Source of the DNA: JAMHWD01 sp035911135
Lineage (GTDB): Bacteria; Pseudomonadota; Alphaproteobacteria; Micavibrionales; Micavibrionaceae
Length of the DNA: 64,000 bases
Assembly: GCA_035911135.1 (NCBI GenBank)
Contig: JAMHWD010000018.1
Location: forward strand, 124,001 to 188,000
Reading direction: 5' to 3'
The notes beneath the pieces were generated by a model. It saw only the letters and a program-made list of their open reading frames with translations. It was not told where the DNA came from and ran no database searches. Positions 7,541 through 16,154 of the stretch are shown one piece after another; the first letter of the stretch is position 1; every line of letters starts with the position of its first letter. The translations under genes were made by a program, and so were the position numbers.

Positions 7541-10500
7541 TTACTGCGAAGGCGGTTTTTCCGCCGCGCGGTAGGAATCCAGAAATCCCTTGAACAGGTC
7601 CGTTTCCGATACCGCCGAAAGCAGCGTATCCCGGTCGGCCAGCCCGGCATTCTGACGCGGGCGCGTGACAACGTCAAAGAGCTTGGCGCGGGTGGTCTGG
7701 GCCATGGCATCGGCGTATTTCTCGCGCATATTGGCAAGACCGATCCTGTCACCCGACAAATTCTGCGCCACGACGCGCTGAAGCACCAGCTGGGCATGTT
7801 CATCACTTAAGGGGCGGGTCAGGGAGATATCCTCATCCAGCATGATATCCTCCAGCGCATAGGCGGCATCATCCCAATATCCGGCGCGCCATGCGATATC
7901 GGCGCGAAGACGGTTTACATCCTTGCCGGGCGTGAGCGTCTCCAGCAGTTTCAGCGCCTCATCGGTGCGGTCCATTTCGGATAGCGTCTTGGCCTTGAGC
8001 AGCATGATCTCTTCCTGCCGCGCCTTGGTATTTTGCTCCGGCGGCAAGGTGGAGAGGATCTGCGATGCCTTGTTCAGCGAGGCCTCGGCAGCCTTGGCGT
8101 TGCCATCCAGCAAACGGATTGCCGCCAGCCGCACCGCCGTCTTTGCCGCCGCATCGCCCTTGAGCCTGTGGTCGATCTGCGCCGAGAGAAGATTGCCGCC
8201 GCGTTCCATCAGGTCGGAATTAACCAAATGTTCGGCAAGGCGTGCAATAACCATATCCCCTTGGGGGCCGGGCGGCACAAGCTCGGTAAATTCCTCATAA
8301 AGCGAGACCGCATCCAGCGGCGATGATTTATCCAGCGTCTCTTTGAGATAGAAATCAGTGAACAGCGCGCCCATATCGGCAGCGATACGGCGCGAGAGAA
8401 CGGATTCAGGCACAGTGACCGAGGCATCGCGCATGATCTTGAGGCCCTTCACATGCTCGCCATTTTCAAAATATGTGCGGCCCAGCCAGTAACCGACCTG
8501 CGCCTCCAGCTCATCCCCGCGCCAGGCGTAACGCAGACGCTCCAGACGGTCGATCGCCTCCTTGGGCGTGATTTCCTTGGCCTCCATCTGCAGCCGCGCC
8601 AGCGCCAGCCCCGCCTTCACGCGGTAGAGATCGTCACTGCCCTTGGCAAGCTCGCCCCAGAGCGTCTTGGTTTCATCCACCTTGCCACGCTGACGCGCGG
8701 CCTCGCCCTTGAGATATTTCAGCGCGGAATCATGCGCCAGGTTCAGCTTGTCGGCCTCTTTTTCCACCATCGCAAAGAGACGGTCGGCCAGCGGCAATTT
8801 GCCCGCGCGCAAGGCAATTTCCGCCAGCACGATGGCAAGGCGATTGCGGATTTCCGCCGGATAGCCTTCGAGCGGTGCGAGATTTTCCGGCATGACAGCA
8901 TCGGCCTGCTGCCAATCGCCCAGATCCGCCAGCGCAAAGGCGCGCCAGAACTGTATCTCCTCATAATCCTTCAGAACATCCGAAGACAAATCATCAAAGG
9001 CCGCATCTGTTTTCCAGTCAAACGCCTTGGCCACGCCCTGCAGCGAGAGAAATTCAGGGTTCTGCGCCAGCTCCGGCAATTCCTGTTCGGCATAGCTCAG
9101 GAAACCCAGAGCCTCCGCACCGCGGCCATTGGCGAGCTGCATCTTGGCCAGCGTGATCAGGTTTTCAATACGGCTGCCCTCGCTCATATCGCCCATGCTG
9201 GCCAGAATAACGGTGCGATTTTCGTTCAGGGCCTCAAGCCCCCCCATGCGCCATTCCTCGAAATTGAATATGCGCCGATCATTGGGAGAAGCCTTGCTCA
9301 TACGCTCGGTAAAGCTTTCTTTCTCAACGGCCACCATCTTATCCTGCGGCAGGAGCGCAAGGCCGGAAGGACGTGATATTTCAACGCCTTCTTTGGTGAC
9401 TTTGACATCAAGATCGGAGACCTTCGGACGGATAGCAATCCCCACCGCCGAGGTAAGAACATCGAAATCGACAAAGGAGCGCCCATTACCGGCGAGCTGA
9501 TCCGCGCTTTCAACCGTCACAACTTTCAAGGTCTGTCCGCTGCCGCTTTCCACAACATCAAGGACGCGCGTCGCGCCTTTCAGCGGCCAGATAATCTTGC
9601 CGCTGCGCGGTTCATCGGGATTAACATCAACGCGCACAGGCTCAACGGGTTTGCGATCATGCTTCTCCGGCGAGATCATGACTTTCCAGAGCAGCGTTCC
9701 GCCCTCGCCGCGCAGATTGGTTCCATCCAGATTATTGATGATATAAATCTTGCCGCCCGCCACATCACGTTCGCGCACAGGCTGGAGGGCATCGGCATTT
9801 GCGCCGCTGACCTGCGGCTTGATGGGAAGCGCTTCCTTATCAGCGATCATCCAGATTTCATCGCCCGTTTCAAAAACGGCAAGACCGATAGATTGCGTCG
9901 CCGAGAGCGTCACCAGATTGGGCCGCACGATATTATGCGCGGCCTTGGTATTGGTCACAGCCGCCACAGAAGGCGGCGTGGTGGCCTGTTTCAAAGCCCC
10001 CTGATCAGGCGGCTGCGCGGCCTTATCTTCCGTAACCGTAACAGCCGCCCCGGCCGCGCCTGTCTTTTCCTTGATTTGCTGTTCAAGGCTGGCGGCGGCG
10101 GCTTTTGGTTCAGCCTTGGGTTTATCGGCAGGCTTGGTTTCTGCCGGCTTGGCTTCTGCCGCCTTGGGGGCATCAGGCTTTTTTTCTTCGGGTTTTTCTT
10201 CGGGTTTTGCGTCAGATTTAGCTTCGGGCTTTTTTTCTGCCGCTTTCGCACCGGGGGGCGGATCGTAGATATCCACCACGATACGGCTTCTGACGGCAAA
10301 AGATCGGCTTTTCGCACCGCCGGGCACATCAACCTTCAGCACCAGCGGATTGGAAGATATGACATTGATACCCTTGATATTACGCGCCTTTTGCGCCGCA
10401 TTAATCGTGGCCGCCTTATTGAAAGCAATCGTGAAACTGCTCTCGCTCTCATCCTTGATTTCATAAGTGGTCTCAGCCGGCCAGTCAAAGACAAGGCGCG

Positions 10501-10627
10501 AATAGCCGCGATGCTCGCCAGTACGCACGCTCAGATTTTCCGCCGAGGCGGCGTGCAGTTTCTCGGCCGCGAGTGCTGTCAGCGCCGTACAGGTCAGTGC
10601 AAAAGTGATAAGCCCGGATAATCTCAT
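7541..10627 (-). CDS. Large periplasmic repeat protein downstream of motB
   Basis: 1028 residues. A signal peptide (about 1-26, ending LHAASA) precedes an AMIN-like beta domain (about 30-122: LSVRTGEHRGYSRLVFDW...VVDIYDPP). A Lys/Glu/Pro/Ala-rich linker follows (125-185), then a beta-rich region to about 430. The C-terminal half is alpha-helical with TPR-like pairs, for example EDYEEIQFWRAFALADLGDW and AQVGYWLGRTYFENGEHVKG. It is the last gene of the fliL-fliM-...-motB run, 45 bp after motB. In rhizobia a periplasmic motility protein, MotC, follows motB; a comparable stator-associated role is a positional inference, not homology that I can see. Periplasmic location is well supported, exact function is not. 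Confidence 0.85.
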   Translation of the reverse strand: MRLSGLITFALTCTALTALAAEKLHAASAENLSVRTGEHRGYSRLVFDWPAETTYEIKDESESSFTIAFNKAATINAAQKARNIKGINVISSNPLVLKVDVPGGAKSRSFAVRSRIVVDIYDPPPGAKAAEKKPEAKSDAKPEEKPEEKKPDAPKAAEAKPAETKPADKPKAEPKAAAASLEQQIKEKTGAAGAAVTVTEDKAAQPPDQGALKQATTPPSVAAVTNTKAAHNIVRPNLVTLSATQSIGLAVFETGDEIWMIADKEALPIKPQVSGANADALQPVRERDVAGGKIYIINNLDGTNLRGEGGTLLWKVMISPEKHDRKPVEPVRVDVNPDEPRSGKIIWPLKGATRVLDVVESGSGQTLKVVTVESADQLAGNGRSFVDFDVLTSAVGIAIRPKVSDLDVKVTKEGVEISRPSGLALLPQDKMVAVEKESFTERMSKASPNDRRIFNFEEWRMGGLEALNENRTVILASMGDMSEGSRIENLITLAKMQLANGRGAEALGFLSYAEQELPELAQNPEFLSLQGVAKAFDWKTDAAFDDLSSDVLKDYEEIQFWRAFALADLGDWQQADAVMPENLAPLEGYPAEIRNRLAIVLAEIALRAGKLPLADRLFAMVEKEADKLNLAHDSALKYLKGEAARQRGKVDETKTLWGELAKGSDDLYRVKAGLALARLQMEAKEITPKEAIDRLERLRYAWRGDELEAQVGYWLGRTYFENGEHVKGLKIMRDASVTVPESVLSRRIAADMGALFTDFYLKETLDKSSPLDAVSLYEEFTELVPPGPQGDMVIARLAEHLVNSDLMERGGNLLSAQIDHRLKGDAAAKTAVRLAAIRLLDGNAKAAEASLNKASQILSTLPPEQNTKARQEEIMLLKAKTLSEMDRTDEALKLLETLTPGKDVNRLRADIAWRAGYWDDAAYALEDIMLDEDISLTRPLSDEHAQLVLQRVVAQNLSGDRIGLANMREKYADAMAQTTRAKLFDVVTRPRQNAGLADRDTLLSAVSETDLFKGFLDSYRAAEKPPSQ

Positions 10628-10672
10628 GCGTTCATGGTGCGTTTATCAAAAAAGAAATTATACATCCGCGCC

Positions 10673-11500
10673 TTACGGATCGACATCATAAAAAGCGCGA
10701 ATATTGCCTTTATCCTTGAGAATAACGATATCCACACGGCGAGAAAGATCAAGGCGGCGTGCCTCCGGGATGGCAGGATCCAGATCATCGTAACGGGCGC
10801 TGCTCATACCGCGAACGGCTATGGGCTTGGGATAGCCGACATTCTCCAAAATCCCGGCCACGCGCATGGCACGGGCCAGCGACAAATCCCAATTGGTGCG
10901 GAAAGTCTGGTTATTCTCGATCGCCCGCGGGTCAGCATGGCCAACAACCTCGATTGCATTTTTAATCCGCGACAGCGCCCCGCCAATCGCAAACAGGGCC
11001 TGCTGCCCCCGCGCATTGACTTCCGCCCGGCCGGGTTCAAACAGCATATCCTGCGGCAGGGACAAGATCATGCGTCCGCGCTGGGCTATGATTTCAACAC
11101 CTTTGAGCGTTTCATCATGCGCCAGTGTTTCCTCGATCACCGAACGCAAATACCGAAGATCGGTCGCTCGTCCGAAATCCACCTTGTCGATATTCACCGT
11201 ATCTTGCATGCCGTCCTGCTGCGGCGGAGAATATTCGGCGTTGAAATTATTATTCAGCGCGGCAACTGTTTCTTCCCATTGTTTCTCGCGCGGGGAGGAC
11301 ATGGAATAAAGCAACACAAAAAATGTGAGCATCAGCGCCATGATATCGGTAATCGTAATCAGCCAGAGATTGGTTTGGGCATCGCGGTCCTCGAATTTTT
11401 TGCGCGCGGCGAATTTCTGATATTTGCCGATAAACACAGGCGCGGCATATTCCGGCCCGTGATCGGATTCCTGTGATTGTGTCTGCGGCGATTTATCCAT
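10673..11500 (-). CDS. motB: Flagellar motor stator protein MotB
   Basis: MotB anchors the stator to peptidoglycan and carries the ion-binding aspartate. 275 residues: a cytoplasmic N-terminus (1-46), one membrane helix with D52 in TDIMALMLTFFVLLYSMSS, a plug segment just after it (PREKQWEETVAAL), and a periplasmic OmpA/MotB domain (about 125-270) containing IEVVGHADPR and LSLARAMRVAGILENVG. All features expected of a functional stator subunit are present. motA is not adjacent: it lies at 41679 with fliN. A second, degenerate MotB-like gene ends 2 bp upstream of this start. Confidence 0.92.
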   Translation of the reverse strand: MDKSPQTQSQESDHGPEYAAPVFIGKYQKFAARKKFEDRDAQTNLWLITITDIMALMLTFFVLLYSMSSPREKQWEETVAALNNNFNAEYSPPQQDGMQDTVNIDKVDFGRATDLRYLRSVIEETLAHDETLKGVEIIAQRGRMILSLPQDMLFEPGRAEVNARGQQALFAIGGALSRIKNAIEVVGHADPRAIENNQTFRTNWDLSLARAMRVAGILENVGYPKPIAVRGMSSARYDDLDPAIPEARRLDLSRRVDIVILKDKGNIRAFYDVDP

Positions 11501-11502
11501 GC

Positions 11503-12219
11503 TTATTGCCCTGCTCCGCCGACCGGCGCTCCGGCTTGGTCCACGACGCGAAAAGGCTGGTAGCGGCGGAATAATAATTCGACTGTATTCTCGGCCCCGC
11601 CGCCCAGACCCACGCTCAGGAATTTGCGTGAGAGCCCCGCCGATTCCAGATTTTGCCCGAAATATGTCGCCGTTTCCGCATAGGCTTTCAGCGTTTCTGG
11701 GTTTTCATTTTGCATCAGCGCCGGATTGCCCCCTGTATTGATCGTCAGATCCATGTGATAGGGCTGCACGGTTTCGGCGGTTTGCAATACGGAGACAAGC
11801 GTCGGCAAGAACGCCCCGCCCTGCCCATCCAGCATATTACTTTCGGTGATTTCCGTCTTGCCGATCCCATCCATCAGCGCCTTGAAATCACTAAGCGACA
11901 TACGCACATGCATCTCGGTGCCGAGGCGATTACGCACAAGGCGGAATGGTTTGATCTGGGCGTTAAACAGCGCCTCGACATCATCCAGCGCATCGCCCTT
12001 GCGGTGCGACGTCTCAACAGGGGTCTGGATGGCAGGCACGATCCGGTCACGCTGAGCGCCAAACGCAAAGGCGTTATTGACGCTGGAGATCACGGAAGCG
12101 GCCTTGTCTATCTCAAAGCTCGACATGCTGTTCAGGATCAGAAAAAACGAGAGCAGCATGATAAAGAGCGAAAGGCCCAGATAATCATTATTGCCCATGA
12201 GGGAACTCCTTTTCCTCAT
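11503..12219 (-). CDS. MotB-like protein lacking the channel aspartate
   Basis: 238 residues with the layout of MotB: a short N-terminus, one membrane helix (about 13-31, LGLSLFIMLLSFFLILN), the shared SMSS after the helix, and a plug-like segment FEIDKAASVISSVNNAF. Aligning on SMSS puts Ser17 where MotB has its ion-binding Asp52. The periplasmic part ends in a divergent OmpA-like region (ETATYFGQNLESAGL, then FLSVGLGGG) without the usual peptidoglycan-binding residues. It lies just before motB in the same transcript. It is likely a paralogue acting as an accessory or heteromeric stator component. That it cannot conduct ions itself is inference. Confidence 0.75.
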   Translation of the reverse strand: MRKRSSLMGNNDYLGLSLFIMLLSFFLILNSMSSFEIDKAASVISSVNNAFAFGAQRDRIVPAIQTPVETSHRKGDALDDVEALFNAQIKPFRLVRNRLGTEMHVRMSLSDFKALMDGIGKTEITESNMLDGQGGAFLPTLVSVLQTAETVQPYHMDLTINTGGNPALMQNENPETLKAYAETATYFGQNLESAGLSRKFLSVGLGGGAENTVELLFRRYQPFRVVDQAGAPVGGAGQ

Positions 12220-12319
12220 TTGCGGTCCACATTCGATCAGGATAGCAGAAAAGCGCCCGTCCGGCCCTTATTATTTTCAAAAAAGGGCTCTGGCCAGACC
12301 GGCATTTGACAGAATTTAT

Positions 12320-12922
12320 TTAATCGAAATCTTCGAGTAGCTTGTCGATATCGGCCTGCGTGATGGCAGAGGCCGGCATTTGCGGGCCATTAAGAAGCCC
12401 TTTTTCTTCGGGCAGCACAAAGCGCTCGCCTTGATCGTCTTCTGCGCTCTGCGTGCCGGATGCGGCGCCGTCATCGCCCATGATATTCATAATCGCGCCA
12501 ACCTTGGTATCAATCGCATGAAGGGCGCTCACAACCTTTTTGATGCGCTGGCCTGTGATATCCTGAAAGGAACAGGCCTCATAGATACGCGTGACATGGG
12601 CGGTAATGGCATCGGCCTTCTCGCCGCCAATCGCCCCGGCTTCGTTTTCGATGGCTTCGCATGCATCCATGATCTGCCCCGTGGCATCGGCCGTGGCGCT
12701 GACAACGGCATCCAGCTCATCCGTGGCTGTCGGGATATGCTTGCCCGTGATATCAGCCGGAGCAACCATGCCGATATTGGCTTTCAAATCCTCGATAATG
12801 CCGCGTAATTGCGCCAGCTCGCCATAAATCACATCCTTGGAGACATCGCCGGATTTACCGACTTTCTCGATAACGGAATTGATGATCTTGACCACCTGGT
12901 CTTTTTCGTAGCGTGATCCCAC
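12320..12922 (-). CDS. cheZ: Protein phosphatase CheZ
   Basis: CheZ dephosphorylates CheY-P and ends the motor-switching signal. 200 residues, mostly helical. The catalytic block FQDITGQ lies at 119-125, with D121 and Q125 in the positions of the enteric catalytic Asp and Gln (spacing four). The C-terminus (about 184-200, ITQADIDKLLEDFD) is the expected CheY-binding tail after a flexible linker. It lies directly downstream of cheY on the same strand, 48 bp apart. There is no cheA or receptor gene in the window. Confidence 0.9.
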   Translation of the reverse strand: MGSRYEKDQVVKIINSVIEKVGKSGDVSKDVIYGELAQLRGIIEDLKANIGMVAPADITGKHIPTATDELDAVVSATADATGQIMDACEAIENEAGAIGGEKADAITAHVTRIYEACSFQDITGQRIKKVVSALHAIDTKVGAIMNIMGDDGAASGTQSAEDDQGERFVLPEEKGLLNGPQMPASAITQADIDKLLEDFD

Positions 12923-12970
12923 TGGTCATCTCCCCCTTTTGATGACGTGTTGATTGAAAAATCTGCAGCC

Positions 12971-13360
12971 CTAGAATTCGCCCAGGACGCTGGACATCTT
13001 GGTCTTGAGCGTTTCGGCATTGAATGGCTTGACGATATAGTTATTGACCCCGGCCTGTTTGGCGGCAATCACGTTCTCGGTCTTGCTTTCCGCCGTAACC
13101 ATGATGAAAGGCACATTGGCAAAAGTATCATTGGACGCGCGGATCTCCTTGAGGAGCTGAAGGCCGGTCATCGGCTCCATGTTCCAGTCGGAAATCACCA
13201 ACCCATATTGCTTTGCCTTGATCTTCTCCAATGCCATGCCGCCATCCGTGGCTTCATCGACATTATTAAAGCCGAGCTGCTTGAGCAGGTTTTTAATAAT
13301 ACGCAGCATTGTGACATAATCATCCACAATCAAAACATTCATATTCTTGTTAACGCTCAC
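12971..13360 (-). CDS. cheY: Chemotaxis response regulator CheY
   Basis: Single-domain receiver of 129 residues. It carries the acidic pair D13/D14, phosphoacceptor D58 (VISDWNM), T89 and K111 (KPF), the full active site. It binds FliM when phosphorylated. The position between motE-like/fliM and cheZ supports direct motor control. The DWNMEPMTGLQLL sequence is typical of CheY rather than of DNA-binding regulators. The 125-bp upstream gap is AT-rich and could hold a promoter, but no clear motif was seen. Confidence 0.93.
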   Translation of the reverse strand: MSVNKNMNVLIVDDYVTMLRIIKNLLKQLGFNNVDEATDGGMALEKIKAKQYGLVISDWNMEPMTGLQLLKEIRASNDTFANVPFIMVTAESKTENVIAAKQAGVNNYIVKPFNAETLKTKMSSVLGEF

Positions 13361-13485
13361 GTGGGTATCTCCTGGAAACGATGAAATAAAATAAAAAAAT
13401 CCATCAAGCCCTTATTATTAGGACAAAAAACTTAATGAAAAGTAATTTAACTGAAAATATATACGAGGGGATGCAGGGTTTTCAA

Positions 13486-14238
13486 TCAGTTCTCCGGCAA
13501 TTCCGGCAATTTTTTCTGCTCGGCCAGGAATACCGTCACCGCCTTGGCGCGGTCCGGGGTCATGGCCGCCAATATCGGCGCAAGCTTGCGTTCCGGCATC
13601 TCAGCCGCGACATTCACCAGCACATCCAGATCCAGCGTGTCAAAAATACGCGCAGCTTCCTTGGGTTTCATGCCCTCATAAATTTTGACAAGGCTGGCGA
13701 TACGCGCCTTTTCCTCTTCGGACTGAGTTTTCAATAATTTTTCAATCTCGGACCGCATGGCCTGCATTTCCTGAAACTTGCGGTCGATCTCCTGCTCGGC
13801 GGCGCGCAGCAGGGCCTCGCGCGTCACAAGATCGCTCTCGCGCTTGTCCAAAGCCTCGCGGCGCTTGGTGAGATCCTCGAACATCTCTTTCTTGACCATC
13901 TCAACGCCGATATCGGAATCAGAAGAATCCTTCCATTCCACATCTTCCCCGGCAGGGGCAGCCGTTTCAGCCTTTTTCTCACCTTCAGCTTCAGTCTTAT
14001 CGTTATCTGCAGCAGCCTTGCCCTCATCCGCAGGCTTTTCAGCATCTTTTGCGGGCTCTTCTTTTTTCGCAGCCTCCGCCGCCGGCGCAGGTTCCTTCTT
14101 TTCCGGTTCCTTTGCCTGTTCGGCATGCGCCGCACCGGACAAGGATTTAAAGCCCGTCACGACTTCGGTCAGCCGGACCGAGAATGCCAGCATGGCCACG
14201 ACAATCAAAAGCGGCAATATTTTCACGCGTTCAGACAT
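13486..14238 (-). CDS. MotE-family flagellar protein (MgtE N-domain-like)
   Basis: 250 residues. One N-terminal membrane helix (about 8-28) is followed by a long Lys/Glu/Ala/Pro-rich low-complexity stretch (about 38-92), a coiled coil (about 108-175: LTKRREALDKRESDLVTREA and following) and a C-terminal MgtE-N-like domain with YEGMKPKEAARIFDTLD and APILAAMTPDRA. This architecture matches MotE, a periplasmic chaperone of the motility protein MotC in rhizobia. Here the gene follows fliM and the DUF6468 gene, and the large periplasmic protein at the end of the run would be the natural candidate partner (inference). Confidence 0.82.
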   Translation of the reverse strand: MSERVKILPLLIVVAMLAFSVRLTEVVTGFKSLSGAAHAEQAKEPEKKEPAPAAEAAKKEEPAKDAEKPADEGKAAADNDKTEAEGEKKAETAAPAGEDVEWKDSSDSDIGVEMVKKEMFEDLTKRREALDKRESDLVTREALLRAAEQEIDRKFQEMQAMRSEIEKLLKTQSEEEKARIASLVKIYEGMKPKEAARIFDTLDLDVLVNVAAEMPERKLAPILAAMTPDRAKAVTVFLAEQKKLPELPEN

Positions 14239-14245
14239 ATTTCTC

Positions 14246-14339
14246 AGTTTGGTAGTTTGGTAGTTGGATAGTTTGGTAGTTTAAAAGGGAGCCCTTTGCT
14301 TAATTATTGAACTCTCTTAACTGCTAAACTCTCTTAACT
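14246..14339. repeat. Short tandem repeats between motE-like and DUF6468 genes
   Basis: 14246-14282 holds about four and a half copies of the 8-mer AGTTTGGT (third copy AGTTGGAT). 14310-14322 and 14327-14339 are two exact copies of AACTCTCTTAACT with a period of 17. Between them lies AAAGGGAGCCCTTT. All are non-coding, in the 120-bp gap between two co-directional genes. Confidence 0.7.
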
Positions 14340-14358
14340 ACCCACTATAAAACTCCCT

Positions 14359-14949
14359 TCATCGTTTATTCTTCTGCAGCGCCTCGTAGAGATCACGCTC
14401 GGCCTGCGATAAAAATTCCGGCTCACCTGCATTTTCCAGGGCATCAGGCTTGGCCGCGGCCTTGCCGTTGCGGCGCGAAGCCGGGGCATCATCAAAATCC
14501 CGGTCCTTGATAAAAAAGGACGGGAAGGCCGATTTTTCCGCCTTTTTCGCCGGACGAATTTCAACCGCGGCCGCGGCAACAGCAGCAGGAGCAACATCGG
14601 GCATGGATTCATCGGTTGATATCTTGCGGCTTTTCTCGGCCAGTTTCTCAAGACGATTGGCCAGCGCATTACCGGAATCATTCATCAGGGAAAGCTCATC
14701 CGCCAGCTTGCGCGCCGATGTAATGCTTTTTTGCAAATCCTCGCCCGATTCAAAACTGGCGTTTTTCATGCCCTCGATCGCATCGCGGGCCTTGTCGATA
14801 TTAACCGAAAGATCCACGATCATCTTGTTGAATTCCTGACGCTGGGCGCGGAAAGCGTTCAAGGCCCTGGAAAGGCGCATACAGTAAAATATGGTCACGC
14901 CCAAACCGACCAAAACAATAACATCCAGCGCCAAACTCAGTATACTCAT
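14359..14949 (-). CDS. DUF6468 flagellar-cluster protein
   Basis: 196 residues: an N-terminal membrane helix (about 3-23, LALDVIVLVGLGVTIFYCM), then a conserved helical region (RLSRALNAFRAQRQEFNKMI to about residue 110) recognised as the alphaproteobacterial DUF6468 type. The C-terminal half is Ala/Lys-rich and variable. It lies between fliM (4 bp) and the motE-like gene in the same transcript, the usual alphaproteobacterial position. The biochemical role is unknown. Confidence 0.82.
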   Translation of the reverse strand: MSILSLALDVIVLVGLGVTIFYCMRLSRALNAFRAQRQEFNKMIVDLSVNIDKARDAIEGMKNASFESGEDLQKSITSARKLADELSLMNDSGNALANRLEKLAEKSRKISTDESMPDVAPAAVAAAAVEIRPAKKAEKSAFPSFFIKDRDFDDAPASRRNGKAAAKPDALENAGEPEFLSQAERDLYEALQKNKR

Positions 14950-14952
14950 GAC

Positions 14953-16077
14953 TTAACGATCCTCATCATCTCGTTCCGGGCGGATATAATGTTCAATCCG
15001 CACCGCAATATTGCCCTGTTTCTGCCCCACCGGCCCCCGGTACATCGGAAAATGACCGCAGCGCAGTTCCAGTTCTTCATCCACACGGGTGTTAAAGAGC
15101 ACCTGCGTGCCAACCTTCCAGCGCATCATATCGCCCAAAGGCAGAACCGTTTCACCCAGAATGGCCTGAAGCTGGACATCGGTTTTATAAAGCTCGTGCG
15201 TCAGGTGGCTTTCCCAGATGGAATCGCGCCCGAATTTCTCCCCCATGAACATCTGCAGCAGCAGCTCGCGGATCGGCTCCAGCGTGGCATAGGGTATCAA
15301 AATCTCCACGCGACCGCCCCGGTCGCCCATATCAACCCGGAGCCGCGCCAAAACACAGGCATTCCCCGATTGCGTAATCGTGGCAAAACGGGGGTTTGTC
15401 TCCACCCGGTCAAGGGAGAAGCTTACCGGCGAGAGCGGGTCAAAAGCAGATGAAAGATCGCCCAAAGCCACCTGCACCATTTTCTCGACCAGCTTGCTTT
15501 CGATGGTGGTATAGGGGCGGCCTTCGATACGGATGGCGGGTGTGCCTTTCCGGCCACCCAGCAAAACATCAACAATGGAGTAGATCAGCGCGGAATCCGT
15601 CACCAGCAAACCGTTATTATCCCATTCCTCCGCCTTGAACACCGAAAGCATGGCCGGCAGCGGGATTGAATTCATGTAATCGCCAAAGCGAACGGTAGAG
15701 ACCTGATCGAGGCTGACCTCCACGTTATCGGACGTCAGATTCCGCAAAGATGTGGACATCAGGCGCACAAGGCGGTCAAAGACGATATCCAGCATCGGCA
15801 GGCGTTCGTAATTGACCATCGCCGAATTGATCAGCGCCATCACGCCCGACGTTTCACCCGCCCCGATATTGTCATCATCAAACCCCAGAAGGGAGTCGAT
15901 TTCTTCCTGATTGAGGATACGTGTTCCGCCTTCGTCATCACCAAACGCGCCATCAAAAGCAGGCACAGCGTCTCCGCCATCGCCCTCGCCTTCGCCGGAC
16001 ATGGATTCCCATTGCGCCATCATCGCCTTTTCTTCGGCGCTCATATTCTCGAGTTCTTCAGTCGGCGTCTCGGCCAT
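14953..16077 (-). CDS. fliM: Flagellar motor switch protein FliM
   Basis: FliM is the C-ring subunit that binds CheY-P. 374 residues. The CheY-docking motif ILNQEEIDSLLGF sits at 54-66, after an unusual acidic, low-complexity N-terminal extension (most FliM start with this motif). A CheC-like middle domain (about 85-265) contains the family GDYMNSIPLPAMLSVF segment, and a C-terminal SpoA domain (about 290-365) contains ILGETVLPLGDMMRW. Neighbours fliL upstream and DUF6468 downstream are standard for alphaproteobacteria. Confidence 0.96.
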   Translation of the reverse strand: MAETPTEELENMSAEEKAMMAQWESMSGEGEGDGGDAVPAFDGAFGDDEGGTRILNQEEIDSLLGFDDDNIGAGETSGVMALINSAMVNYERLPMLDIVFDRLVRLMSTSLRNLTSDNVEVSLDQVSTVRFGDYMNSIPLPAMLSVFKAEEWDNNGLLVTDSALIYSIVDVLLGGRKGTPAIRIEGRPYTTIESKLVEKMVQVALGDLSSAFDPLSPVSFSLDRVETNPRFATITQSGNACVLARLRVDMGDRGGRVEILIPYATLEPIRELLLQMFMGEKFGRDSIWESHLTHELYKTDVQLQAILGETVLPLGDMMRWKVGTQVLFNTRVDEELELRCGHFPMYRGPVGQKQGNIAVRIEHYIRPERDDEDR

Positions 16078-16154
16078 GATCCTTAAAGCTACCCTTTGAT
16101 ATTAATCATTCCATAACAGATATAAGCAAAATCCGTGCCTTTTCCATTATAGCA

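Noticed and set aside
8453..10621. Long plus-strand frames (8453-9376 and 9659-10621) opposite the large periplasmic protein
   Set aside because: They are antisense shadows of a GC-rich gene with a clear signal peptide and domain structure; their translations are Arg/His/Gly-rich and meaningless.
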